A stretch of 64,000 nt of DNA from NCBI GenBank assembly GCA_014529385.2, contig CM043959.1, positions 57,244,753 through 57,308,752 on the forward strand, given 5' to 3'. The translations under genes and the position numbers were made by a program. Numbering within the stretch: the first letter of the stretch is position 1; each line of letters begins with the position of its first letter. The notes below the pieces were generated by a model. That model searched no databases, was not told where the DNA came from, and saw nothing but the letters and a program-made list of their open reading frames with translations. Positions 36,923 through 48,919 of this stretch are shown here, piece by piece. The stretch comes from Adiantum capillus-veneris (Eukaryota; Streptophyta; Polypodiopsida; Polypodiales; Pteridaceae).

Positions 36923-37201
36923 TGTAGACATGCAGTAGTGTTAGTGTGTATACGCGCTTCACCAGGGACACTTTTCTCCCACTGGGTTTTTCCCCCTGGA
37001 CATCCGGTGTGAAAGGACACCTTATCTCTTAGGGTTTCATATAAGCTTTGTAGCTCTGAGTTTGTATACACTATTATTCTAATACAGAGAGAGAGAGACT
37101 ACAGAGATCTCGTACGCAAGCTCTGTGTCTTCTCCTTCTCCATCTTCTTCCTACTCTGAGTTGTTGTCTTCCTTCTGTTTCCTGTTTCATCATCTTCAAC
37201 A
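36923..37201 (+). repeat. 5' LTR of copia element 2
   Basis: It starts TGTAGACATGCAGTAGTG and ends ATCTTCAACA. It contains a CATATAAGC TATA-like motif and a short GA block near its 3' half. Confidence 0.95.
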
Positions 37202-37203
37202 AT

Positions 37204-37215
37204 TGGTATCAGAGC
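37204..37215 (+). other. Primer-binding site of copia element 2 (initiator-Met tRNA)
   Basis: TGGTATCAGAGC lies two bases inside the 5' LTR. Confidence 0.92.
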
Positions 37216-37600
37216 AAGGTGATTTCCAGAGCCTCTACTTGCATTTTCGCGTCCGCGCGCGCAATTGCAGTTTTCAGGCAGTTTTCGGAAAATTTGCTCG
37301 TGGGAGCATCCTCGACGTTCCGGGAGTATTCTGAGCAGGCGACGTGTAGTTTTACCCCCCTTTCGAAGCCGTTAGAGCCCTCAGAATTTTGTTCTGAGCA
37401 GCGTAGCAGAAGTTACTTTTCGGAGGCGTTTAAATCAAGAGGGTGTGCTTTTTGACAGATTTTCTTCAGGTAAACAGTTCTTTTGGGAAGCAGCTTGTCT
37501 TAGCTTTGTGCTGAGATTTTGTGTAGAGTTTTGCTTGCATTGGAGAGGAGATTTGTGAATCTCTTGGAGGTTCTTTTGCTCTCTTGTGTGCATCCACAGT

Positions 37601-40600
37601 ATGGCTCAATCTACGGAGAAAGAGATTTTTGGTGCGTTTACATCCGAAGACAAATTGGATGGTACCAACTATTCTCTTTGTTCTTTTATGGCCAAAAATG
37701 TTTTGGTTGGTAAAGGATTGTGGGATTATGTATCTGGAGATGAAGTTCGTCCAGGTAGCATTGCACCTGCCACGCCTGGTCGTGGTGCAGCTGTTGGTGC
37801 AGGACCCTCACAAGTCACTCCAGAGCAAAAGAGATGGGATACTAAAGATGCACAAGCTATGGCTGTGATTGCCTTAACCATAAAGAGGACAATCACACCA
37901 CATATTAGATCTTGCAGAACTTCTGAGGATGCTTGGAACACTCTGCAAGCTATGTTTGGAGGAAGAAACGCTCCCAGAATAGAGTTTTTGAAGAAACAAC
38001 TTGACAAAATACAGATGGACGAAGGTGACGATATCGTCGAGCATCTTACAAAAATCGGGGATCTTAAAGAGCAATTGCTTAGCATTGATGAAGTGATTCC
38101 AGAGAAGGACTTGGTTTCCAAAACACTCAATTCACTACCACCATCTTATTTGACTTTTCAAACTTCTTTGACTCTGTCTTTGTGAGCTAATCCTGAGTCT
38201 CTTCATTTTGAAGAGTTAGTGGCTTTGCTATTGCAGGAGGATCAATCACGTAAGAACAAGTCTTTATAGGTGGATGGTATGGATCATGCTCTTGTTGTAC
38301 ATAACAAAAACAAGGGTAAAGAGAGTGTTCATCACTCCAAGTCTGGTGTAGGACAGTCTTCAGAGAAGTCTAAAGGTGATTCTGACAAGTCCAAGAAGAA
38401 AGGTAAATATCACTACTGCAAGAAACCTGGTCACTACATTAGTGAGTGTAAAAATCGAATTGCTAAAGAAAAGAAGAAAGAGTCAAGTTTGGTTGTTTCA
38501 GCTTCTGGTAATTCTTCTACAGCTAAAGAAGAGTCTGCAAACTTTGTGCAGGATTCTTATGCTTTTGTAGTATGTTCAGATTTTTCTGCTTACAGTGTTG
38601 ACAAGACACAAATGATCTGGTACTTTGATAGTGGTGCATCCAGGCATATTACTTCAAGGAAGGATTTGTTTTGTTCATTGGATGCAGCTCCAGCAGGAAA
38701 GAAGGTGACTTGTGCAAATAATGCTTCTTATCCAATCAAAGGCGTTGGTAAGATTTTGATTACCATTTCAGATGGTTCAGATTTATGCTTGCCAGATGTC
38801 TTATATGTTCCAGGGATCAAGAAGAATTTGTTGTCTGTATCCTCTCTTGCAAAAAATGGTCTTCGGGTCATTTTTGAGGATGACAGATGTGTTGTACGAG
38901 ATCGAGAGAATGGTTATTCTCTTATCACTACAGGTACGCTGGAAAATGGACTATTTGTGCTAGATCGTTATGAAAAGTAGATTCAGGTATGTTTGCAGAA
39001 ACAAAGACTCAGGCCATGCAGGATGCTGAGTTGTGGCATGCTAGATTTGGGCATGTTAGTTATGGCAGTTTGATGACTTTACAACGTCATAATATGGTGC
39101 ATGATTTGTCTTTATTGGAGATGCCACCAAGACATGTATGTGAAGGTTGCGTTCTTGGAAAGATGCACAGATTTGTATTTTCGCAGGATGGTTCAGTTAG
39201 AGCGACACGAAAGTTGCAGCTTGTACACAGTGATATATGTGGTCCTATGAGGACGCCATCTATAGGAAACAGCCTTTATTTTGTGACCTTCATTGATGAC
39301 TTTTCCAGGTTTTGTTGGGTGTATCCACTCAAAGCAAAGTCAGATGTGTTTGCAGTTTTTCAACATTATGTCGCCATGGTTGAAAATGAAACACGTTGCA
39401 AAGTACAGACTCTTCGTACCGATCGAGGAGGTGAATACATGTCAGGTGCATTTAAGGATTTTTTGGGAAAGAAAGGCATTAAACACCAATGCACTATGCC
39501 ATACACACCACAACAGAATGGTGTTGCAGAAAGGAAGAACAGGTCTTTAATGGAGACGGCTAGATGTATGCTCAAGGCTAAGAGTTTGCCTCATAAGCTA
39601 TGTATGGAGGCAGTTGCTTGTGCAGCACATGTTTTGAATAGGTGTCCTACTCGTGCCTTGAAGACCATTACTCCATATGAAGCTTGGTATGACAGAAAAC
39701 CTTCAGTCAGTTATCTTCGTGTTTTTGGTTGTCTTGCTTATGCTCACATCCCTCAGCAATTACGTGGGAAGCTTGATGATAAGGCAATCAAATGTATATT
39801 TGTGGGGTACCGTAGTGGAAGTAAAGGTTATAGACTTTACAATCCTGCTACAAACAAGATTTTTTAAAATCGTGATGTAATTTTTGCAGAAACTACTGCT
39901 CAACCTATGGTTGCTTTTGATGTACCGCATATGCAGACACATGATGTATTTGAAGGTTTGCTTCCTTCTTTTGTGGAGAATCAAGAATCACAACAGGTTG
40001 ATAATCTTGATCAATCTTTTGATCAGCATGTGACACCTCATGATGTAGAGGAAATTGTGCGTGAAGAGCAAGAAGTTCTCAAGGAAGAAAGAACCTTGCC
40101 TAAATGGGTTCAGAAAACTTTGCAGGATAGCAAGTTGGATGCACCGTTGCCACGAAAAACACGTGCTGGTACTACTTTTGGTAGAGAGCAAGTAGATTTG
40201 GCTTGCTTTAGCACTCTTTGTGATGCAGATGAGCATGATTCATTTGAACAAGCTTTAGAGTGTGTTCAGTGGAAAGATGCTATGCAGCAAGAAATTGATT
40301 CTATTCATAAGAATCATACATGGGATCTAGTGGACTTGCCTACAGGTAAAAATCCTATTGGTACAAAGTGGGTTTTTAAGGTAAAAAGGAAACAAGATGG
40401 TACTGTTGACAGGTACAAAGCAAGGCTTGTGGCAAAAGGCTATGCGCAACAGAAAGGCATAGATTATGATGAAACCTTTGCTCCTACTTCTCGTGCGTCC
40501 ACAGTTAGATCACTAGTTGCAATTGCTGCTCATCATGGTTGGAAAATGCATCAGTTGGATATCAAAACTGCTTTTTTGAATGGTGATTTGCAGGAAGAAG

Positions 40601-41781
40601 TTTATGTAAGTCAACCAAGTGGTTTTGTTGTAAAAGGTCAAGAGCAAAAGGTATGTAGATTGCGTAAAGCTTTGTATGGTCTCAAACAGGCTCCAAGAGC
40701 ATGGTATGAGAAGATACATACTTATTTGATTGGCCAGGGATTTCAGAATAGTCCAACAGAAAGTACTTTGTATGTCAAAAAGAGAGATGGAGTTCTCATT
40801 ATGCTAACACTTTATGTGGATGATATGCTTCTTACAGACAATATTGCAGATGAAATTGAAGCATTTAAAGATGCTTTGAGAAAAACCTTTGAGATGTCTG
40901 ATCTTGGTTTGCTACATTATTACTTGGGTATTCAGTTTGTGCAATCAGAGGATGGCATATACATGTTGCAGGCAAAATATTTGCATAAAATTTTGGACAA
41001 GTTTGGTATGCAAAATTGTAAGCCAATCTCTACACCCGTAGAAACTGGATCAAAGTTGAGCATGCACGATGCTGGAGAACCTTTTGATGTACATACTTAT
41101 GCAGCAGCCGTTGGTTGCTTGATATATTTGGCAGGCAACACTCGTCCAGACATTCAATTTGGGGTTTCACAAGCAAGCAGATTTATGCACAGCCCAGGTA
41201 TGCATCATTGGCAGGCTGTGAAGCGCATACTTCGTTACCTTTCAGGTACCCCTAATCTTGCCATGTTCTTTCCAAGGGGGGATATGTATGGAAAGCACAG
41301 TTGTATGCAGCTTCTTGGTTATAGCGATTCAGATTGGGCTGGTGATTTTGACACACGACATTCCACAAGTGGTAATTGTTTTTTCTTGGGAAATGCATGT
41401 ATATTTTGCCTAAGCAAGAAGCAACCCACAGTGGCTACATCAACTTGTGAAGCTGAGTACAGGGCAGCTTTCATGGCAACAGTTGATTGTGTATGGATAC
41501 GCAGGTTATTGGCAGATCTTTGTGAGTGTCAACAGGCACCCACTACCATTTTCACTAACAGTCAGAGTGCTATGGCAGTTGCAAGGAATCCAGTATTTCA
41601 TGCAAGAACAAAGCACATAGAGGTTCACTACCACTATGTCAGGGAAAGGCTACATGCAGGGGAGATCACACTAACTTACTGTCCTACACAGGATAACATT
41701 GCAGATCTATTTACGAAGGCGTTATCACGAGAAAAGTTTGAAGCTTTCCGAAAAGCTTTGGGCTTACTCTCATACACATGA
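37601..41781 (+). pseudogene. Copia element 2 gag-pol (several stops and a frameshift)
   Basis: Gag starts at ATG 37601 (MAQSTEKEIFGAFTSEDKL) and stops at 38183-38185, with another stop at 38267-38269. Then come a knuckle whose first Cys is Tyr (YHYCKKPGHYISEC) and a protease with DSGAS. A stop and frame change at about 38978-38989 precede the pre-integrase motif (LWHARFGH) and integrase (SDICGPMR, LRTDRGGEY, PQQNGVAERKNR). A TAA at 39865-39867 follows. From 39868 RT (YVDDMLL) and RNase H (STCEAEYRAAF) are open to 41781. Confidence 0.9.
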
Positions 41782-41828
41782 TGATCTGCTACCTTGTACG
41801 GATTCACACTATCACTACAGGGGGGATT

Positions 41829-42105
41829 TGTAGACATGCAGTAGTGTTAGTGTGTATACGCGCTTCACCAGGGGCACTTTTCTCCCACTGGGTTTTTCTC
41901 CCTAGACATCCAGTGTGAAAGGACACCTTATCTCTTAGGGTTTCATATAAGCTTTGTAGCTCTGAGTTTGTATACACTATTATTCTAATACAGAGAGAGA
42001 GACTACAGAGATCTCGTACGCAAGCTCTGTGTCTTCTCCTTCTCCATCTTCTTCCTACTCTGAGTTGTTGTCTTCCTTCTGTTTCCTGTTTCATCATCTT
42101 CAACA
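41829..42105 (+). repeat. 3' LTR of copia element 2
   Basis: This 277-bp repeat is preceded by the purine tract AGGGGGGATT and followed by TSD GAAAA. Confidence 0.95.
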
Positions 42106-42438
42106 GAAAAAAAGTTCTTCCACTAGGGAAAATGCCAGCAACAGGCCAGAAAGACGTCCAAATGGTCGTTCTTGGTGTTTCAAACACCAAAACAACAACC
42201 GACTGCTTGGATGGAAGGTCAAAAGGAAGTAGAAGACAGCCGGAATCATACAAAGACCAAAAGGAACCGCGACTATCACCTAAGTGGTCTACTTCGACTT
42301 CAGGACTAGCTAAGTGCTGCAAACAGGGAGTACATTCTGCTAAATTGATTAAAACTTGATGTGTGTGTCTAGGAGGGCCTATTAACACCATGAATGTCAA
42401 CTAACATCAAAAAACTGGTAAAAATGACAAAGTGCCCA

Positions 42439-43179
42439 GTCTATCGCGATAGACTTGAACTTGCACTTAGATAAGGGAAACATTGACCTTGGCTTCATGA
42501 GGGGTGCTAACAAGGAATGTTCACCACCAATATCAAGTCAAAGTGCCAGAAAAATCTATTTTGGCCAAAAAGCTCAGTCTATCGCGATAGACTTGCTGCA
42601 ACAATTTTTGGGGGGAAAGACTTTTCAAATTTTTATAAGCTAGACTTGGGGAAGCAAATGAAGGCAGTACACCAAATTTGGTGCCAAGATGGACTCATAT
42701 AGCAAGCTGAGAAAGACATGCAAACAACTCAGAGTCAGAACAGAAATTCTTAAGGGCAGACAGGTAAAATTTACATGTAAGGGGTCAAGAAACCTTGCAT
42801 CAACTGGGAGAAGGCAGACAGATGGTCACAAAGCCAGAAAATGAAAAACTGGCACTAAGTCCCAGTCTATCGCGATAGACCAAGCAGAGGGATACTGGAC
42901 CATCCTATCAAAAATCTGAATTAGCAGTTGTCTTCAACATGATGCAAGATGACCACCCACTAAATTTGAGCCCAAAACAACACAAAATGAAGGAGATAGA
43001 CCAACATCTCTCTGAAGGGAATCTGGAAAATTAGGAGTTGATCCAAAAAGGGGTCACTTGACATTCATTTGAGGTGAAAAGGGGATCAGACCATGTGCAA
43101 GGTATGGGAAACCAAGTGGTGGAGTCACAACTGCAAAAAAGGACCCATATCAAAAAAATGATAGTCTATCACGATAGAC
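42439..43179. repeat. Four GTCTATCGCGATAGAC palindromes before the 3' reading frame
   Basis: Copies are at 42439-42454, 42577-42592, 42865-42880 and 43164-43179. The last has one mismatch (CACG in the centre). Three of the gaps in the two groups are close to 295 bp, and the first gap here is 138 bp. The flanking sequence is diverged while the core is preserved. Confidence 0.9.
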
Positions 43180-43473
43180 TAAGAAAAAGTAGCAAAGGGA
43201 CAGATTTTGAGCTTTGGCTTATGGAGTGACCTTACATGCCATGAGAGAATACACCACACAAAGTTTCAAGGCATTTGGACTTGTTCTCCTTCACCAACAA
43301 CATCAATTTAAAGCCGCCAAAGTCGCACAATGGAAGAACTTGTCTATCTGCTAACATTTTTTATCTTAACTAATCTTGGGATTAAGAAGGCTCATCTAGA
43401 TGCATGATTAAGTGGTAATCAATTTAGGAGAGTAGTACTATGTTTGTGCATTAACTGATAATTGTGATGACAG

Positions 43474-46400
43474 GATCTATGGATGCTTCTTAGGGAAAAA
43501 GAAAAGGCAAGAACCTGGCAACGGAAGGTGCAGCACCCTATGCACTTCTACCCAATTCTTTAAAGCCAGCAGCCACATGGATACCTGCAGATGTGCAACA
43601 AGCAGCGGCCTTTCAGATATATCAAGGTTCATATGTGGATGACAAAAGAAACTTAGTGGATACGGTGATGATTCCCAAGGAGGCAGAGAATTACTCGAAA
43701 AGATCACCGCAAAGGTCATGGCTCAAAAAAGTCGGCTTGTGGAACTTTGTGTCACTACCACCAGTAGGGATAGATTTCAAGAGGGTACATCATCTAATAG
43801 AGACTATCCAAGAAGATGGAACTTGCAGAGTGGCAGGCATGGATAATGAAGTGATGGAGATCCAGATCACCAAAGAGATCATCAAAGAGGCATTGAAACT
43901 GTCAGATCAAGGAGCAAACATGAGAGAAAGAAGAAAAAATCTCACAGTTTACTTGCAAAAGTCCAAACTACCTTCTTTCGAACTCATAGCAAACCCAGAA
44001 GTAAGAGAGCTGACACAGATCTATAGTCAGTGTTTGTTGAGCTACAGCAAAAGGCCGCCAAGATACACTACACCGCACCGGAGCATCTCAACCACATTGA
44101 CATGGGCTTTGGGAATGACCCGTGAGTTCTACATAGATCACGCGTCATATTTGTTTGAAGAAATGACAAAGCTAAGGCAGGACAGACCCAATTACATTGC
44201 AGGAGGAGAAGTCCTAACCAGAGTAATATACCATGCCATAGGCGCGGAAAATTAGTTGCCACCTGCCCCTCATCAGAACGGCTGGCTGGTATTAAGGGAA
44301 AATAGCGAAGACGGATCACAAAGGAAAGTACCGGCATCTATTAATACCATTGGAGGACGCAAGCTGGAAAGAGTGACAAGAAGTACACAAGAAAAGATGG
44401 CTGAAGAAAAAATAACTGAAGAGGAAGATGCCCGACTAAAGAAGCGAAAAGCGGAAATGGAAAACAACACCAGTTGCAGAAGATAGCAAAGATGGAAAGG
44501 ATGCTAGAAGGGTTTGCTCTAGAAAGATCTCTACGAGGCGATGTAGGCGCCACTTGGAAACCGTCTAATAGCACTTTCACACTGAGAACGAAGAATAGAA
44601 ACAACCCAGCTTTTGAGCTGGACTGGTTCGAGAAATACATCCAAGAAAGAAATGCGAGGGATGAGCCAGAACTGCTACTAGAAGAGGAGGATCTCCAAAC
44701 TTTGAGAGATCAGCTGAGGCCGACCTCACGTGATCAGGAGACACCGCCGCCATCTCCAAGGCCAGATACAAGTGAGAGGCAATCTAGCCCACCTACTGAA
44801 TCTACTTCGCATTCAGAAAGCTCACATCGAGATGACAGAGTTCACACACCACCCAGTGAACAGGAAGAAGAAGAAGGAACAAATAGATGCCAAAACACTG
44901 GAACCATATCACAAAGTGATAAAGGCAAGCAAAAGGTGGTGGATCAGTCTAAAGATAAAGCTTCCTCCTCTCAAGAAATTGAGCTGGAAGCTACTATAGA
45001 TGAAGATTTGCAGTCAATGGCGACAATACTAAACCGAACAAGACTGCACAGTCAATGGTTAGCTGATCAGAACCGGTCCAACAAAATGAAGCTACAAAAA
45101 AATGATGAGGAAGTTCAGAGACTGCAAGAGCAAAGGGAAGACACTCTAAAGCTGATCAGCATCAGAGATACTGAAATATTGGGGCTCAAAGGCACAGTAA
45201 ATCTTCTCAAGGAAAATTTACAGGAATCGGAAGACTTCAATGCCATATGTGAAGATACAATAAACGTGTTCCTTGAAGATGTCAGTGAAAGAGACGAACA
45301 CATCCAACAGTTGGAAAAGGAAAAGCAAGATGCGCTAGAGGACATCACAAGTTTGCAAGTCGTCATCGATGACTTACAAATTGAAGTCAAAGATTTAAGA
45401 ACAGTAACAGATATCCAAGCAAGAGAAATCGAACGCGCTAAAAAGCAAAAAATGTCGCTACCAACAACACCAGTAGTCCATCCAGAAGAGGAAGTGGCTG
45501 CACTAAAGAGGGAGTTGGAGTTAGAAAGAAAACAGCGTTTAATGATTGTTGAAAGTGCGCTTAGAGCAGAAGGTGAACTACAAAGACAAATTTCAGATTT
45601 GCAAATTGAACAACAACAAGGACCAGCTCCTGACAGTGAAATGGAAAGCATTGTTTCCAAATCACTTAGGGAAGAAAATGAAAACCTGCATATCAAGATA
45701 AAACAGTTAGAGGAGTCGGCTGCTAAAAAAGACATGGAATTTCAAGCTCTACAAATCAATAGTAGAACAATGACCGCACAAATCGCAAGTCTACAAAGTG
45801 CAGGGCAGCACCAAGGACAGGGATGAGTGCACATGGAGCCAGTAACAACGAATTTGGTTGGACTCGCCGAAGTTTATGGGGGTCAAGATGAGTACAACGA
45901 AGATTCAGATGAACAGGAGGCACATACGCAGACTGATCAAACCAGCTCCAAAGACCAAGAGACAGAAGAAGATTCAGTCACGAAGATGGAAGAGTCGAGG
46001 CTAGCCGAGCAGATGGAAAAGCAAACAGAAATGATATGGTACAAGGCTATGCAACTCGAAAAGGAGTTGCTACAAGGGCTTTCCAAATCGGGCAGAACAG
46101 CAACAGAGCTACGGCAAGAATGGAATGCGCCTATGTTACCTTATGCTCTACTAAATTATGAGACTCTAACACATCAACGGCAGCTCGAAAAAGAAGAACA
46201 AGTGCCAGTATTTGAAGGAGAAGTACAAGATAGGGAACGGCAAAACAGAATAGTGGACAACCAGCCAAAGTGGAGGCGTCAATGGCTATTGGACCATCCT
46301 CATAACTTGATCCACTTAGTCAACGCACCGCCTAAGCTGAGGAATGACAGAACTTTTTGCCCAACTCCCCGAACATACACCTACAGCCAACATAAAGCAC

Positions 46401-46867
46401 TACAGAGAAGAAATCCGACATGGCTGAATTATCCAGTAATGCCAGGGCCAGCAGAGGGAGAGAGAATATCCGGTTCTTACATGGTGAAAACCCTGCAGGG
46501 CGCCATAGCAGAATTCGGAGGCTCTCCTGACCTATCCTACAAGATGCTATGTAAAATAGCTCGCACATTTTTGGCTTGTCTCACAACCTTCTCAGAAAGC
46601 TGGACATCAGAGTATATGAATACTGAAAGAAGCATCTCAGAATTGTCATACTATCTAAGTGGGCCACCGACAGAGCCGGTATTGTATGCTTATTTCAAAC
46701 GGCTGATGTTTCTGCCAAGCTACCATCTCCAGACATTTGAAGAAGCATTTTACACGGTCTTCTTCATGTATAAGTCAAAAAAATTTGGCCCATTAATGGC
46801 AAGTGACTCTATGCGCTATGATGCGTTTCTACAGCAAATCACTCAAGAAAGGCGACAACAACAATAA
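43474..46867 (+). pseudogene. 3' reading frame of the large gypsy element (unknown function, long coiled coil)
   Basis: The first ATG, at 43479, lies just after an acceptor-like TGTGATGACAG. A TAG follows five codons in, at 43491. The frame then encodes a globular region (43590-44255; LWNFVSLPPVGIDFKRVHHL, ISTTLTWALGMTREFYIDH). Next come a charged linker, a long heptad-rich coiled coil (about 45060-45820) and a second globular region (45827-46867; RRQWLLDHPHNLIHLVNAPP). Stops at 44253-44255 and 45824-45826 and a frameshift near 44465 break it. No signal peptide or membrane segment is visible, so it does not look like an envelope protein. The total is close to 1,100 codons. The family is not recognised. 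Confidence 0.75.
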
Positions 46868-46900
46868 AGACAAAGATGATCATGTCGTGGTAGACATGAA

Positions 46901-46915
46901 CTAGGAGGGGGGGAG
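46901..46915 (+). other. Polypurine tract of the large gypsy element
   Basis: CTAGGAGGGGGGGAG abuts the TG of the 3' LTR. It would prime plus-strand cDNA synthesis. Confidence 0.9.
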
Positions 46916-47190
46916 TGTTGGAGCCCCATTGGTCCAACTGTTGTAATGAGCCCATTTGTAAAGCATATCAAATTCCATTTTTTATGTCAAAGACGTCTTA
47001 TCAGTTTGATCCACTCGTCTGGATTATGTAAATATTAGTCAGTTAGTCAGGACTCAAATTTATTCCCACTTTTGTAATCATGAGCAAGAGAACCCCATGT
47101 ACATTTTTTGAGCTAAGGTGACTAAAGTATAAAAGTCACCTTAGAACCATTTTTTGAATAACATTTGAATTAATCCTGTGTCATACGAGT

Positions 47191-47224
<34 letters not shown>

Positions 47225-47858
47225 GAGAGAGTGAGTGTGTCTTATCCTCTTCGCTACGCGCTTCTCCCTCACCGGATTCACGACGCGACCACACCACCGC
47301 GATAGTCTCTCCGAGAGCTACGCACCCATGCCACGCATTCGCCGTTTTGAGTTGATCACGATCGATTCTTCCTCGAGCTTGTTTTGCTTGTAAGTAGCAC
47401 AAACGGTGTCTGTTTTCAATAATCAAGTGCTTCATGGAATGAGAAAGAGATTAGCTACACACAGATAGTGATAAACTTAAGTTTTGCCCACTTTTGGATT
47501 ATGACATGTTGGTCTATCGCGACAGCATTCGAGATAGCTAGGGTTCAAATCTAGTGAGATTAGACTTATAGGTAAGTATTTCCTAGTGAGAGGATGGTGC
47601 CTAGTAAGTTTGATGCGATTCTGAGTTCATTAGAAGTGTAAACTGTGTTGTGAGAGTCAAGGGATAGGGTGGGTTGCATTCTACCAGGGTTAGTGATTGA
47701 TGCATCATAAAAGTGCGTATGTGTAGATTGGTCTCAGCCTGACAAGCTAACGAGATTGCCTACGTGCACCTACGGGTTAGTCGTGTCATTGGATGATAAG
47801 TATGTTGTCTGTGTCGTGCTCGTGAGTATGAACAGGGGAGTAGTTAAACCCTAAAACA
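46916..47858 (+). repeat. 3' LTR of the large gypsy element (943 bp)
   Basis: It is nearly identical to 23658-24586. The TATA hairpin is at 47113-47144. Differences are mostly transitions, an 8-bp TATTAGTC-type duplication and a longer GA block. TSD CCCTC follows at 47859-47863. Confidence 0.95.
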
Positions 47859-47863
47859 CCCTC

Positions 47864-48513
47864 ATCTCCAAAGGCCGCATCAAATTGCTGAATGAAGGCC
47901 AACACTTTGTCGGTAGCACCAAAGGTGCCATCATGGGTGAGAAAAGAGATACTCTTTCCTCCCTCCTTGAACTTCTTTAGTTTTTGTGACCTTCACCATG
48001 CAGGAAATGATTTGTGATGTCCTCCCCTCTTGTATTCTCTAGGAGAATAGCGATAACTTTTGTCGGAAGAGGAGGAAGGTGAAGAAGAAGGAGAAGAGGG
48101 TGACCTCTTCCTAGCCCTTTTCTTCCTTTGTTTCCTCTCTTGCCTTTCAGAATGTTGAGGAGGACTATGTGTTGATCTTTTCCTCTTGGGGGGAGTGGAG
48201 CCACATCTTCAGAGAAACTTAAACTTTCATTGCTTTCTTGCTCCTTGGATTCCTCCTCTCGAATGGGAGAGAGTCTTCTTTTGGGGGTCTCTTTAAGAGG
48301 CCTCCTAAGCTCTCTCTCCTCTTGGAGAGGAAGGGAAATTCCATTAGCATGAAGTTGTTGAGTAACTTCGGCTTGCAAAGCAGGGTTGCCCATAGCTTGC
48401 TGCAACCTAGTAACGAGATAATTCACAAACATGGGAGCATCATCATTAGCACCTTCATGTGCAAAATCAAAGCTATCAATGTTCATTCTACTCTCTTGAT
48501 TATTGTCAGCCAT
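47864..48513 (-). pseudogene. Chromovirus gag, N-terminal part
   Basis: The frame starts at ATG 48513 (MADNNQESRMNIDSF). A frameshift in the G6 run near 48187-48192 and a TGA near 48000 disrupt it. The downstream frame (Ser/Arg-rich, then GGKSISFLTHDGTFGATDKV) leads across the large gypsy insertion to 23657. Confidence 0.8.
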
Positions 48514-48906
48514 GTTAAAATTGATGTATGTACTTAGTGTATGCTTTGGCAATTCAAAACCTTAGTTGCCACTCCTCTTAGCCTTTGAAAATCGGCTCTT
48601 AAGTATCTACACCCACGGCTCGAAGTGGTTAATTATAGAGAGTAGAGGAGTAGGTCTAACATAGCAGAGTTGCCAAGGGCTAGCTCCTTTCGGACTTCTT
48701 ATGGCTCAATAATGGTAAAGCCGTAGGCAAGTCTAAAAAGACTCCATTATTAAGTCCAAAGCTCCTATGCACCATCCCCCACATAGTGGGCTCAACAAAA
48801 TCGATAATAGATCCCACTTCCACTTACCCTAATATAATTAACAACATCAACCATTTATAGGCTACTTAAGGACCTCTCTTCTTAAGCAAGAAAAGAGAAA
48901 CCAAAT

Positions 48907-48918
48907 GCTCTGATACCA
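48907..48918 (-). other. Primer-binding site of the chromovirus (initiator-Met tRNA)
   Basis: On the minus strand this reads TGGTATCAGAGC, one base inside the 5' LTR at 48920. Confidence 0.9.
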
Positions 48919-48919
48919 A

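Larger units (their letters stand above)
36923..42105 (+). mobile_element. Ty1/copia retrotransposon 2 (5183 bp, plus strand), nested in the large gypsy element
   Basis: LTRs of 279 and 277 bp differ by four substitutions and one GA dinucleotide, about 1.4%. That makes it the youngest datable insertion of the stack. It has an initiator-Met primer site and copia domain order. Gag-pol has several stops and a frameshift despite the young LTRs, so it may have been mobilised in trans as an already defective copy. Confidence 0.97.
23658..47858 (+). mobile_element. Very large non-chromodomain Ty3/gypsy retrotransposon (Athila/Tat-like organisation), plus strand
   Basis: The element spans 24,201 bp, or about 19.0 kb without the copia insertion at 36923-42105. 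LTRs of 929 and 943 bp begin TGTTGGAGCC and end CTAAAACA. They differ by roughly 20 substitutions, about 2-2.5%, plus small indels. The Asp-tRNA primer site, the long non-coding leader and an extra reading frame after pol resemble Athila-type elements. RT reads YMDDLCVYS and integrase lacks a chromodomain. Sequence in 24606-26251 and 42106-43478 carries a recurrent 16-bp palindrome. All frames contain stops. Confidence 0.93.

Noticed and set aside
43474-46867. Envelope-like gene
   Set aside because: The position fits, but there is no signal peptide, transmembrane segment or glycoprotein-like cysteine pattern.
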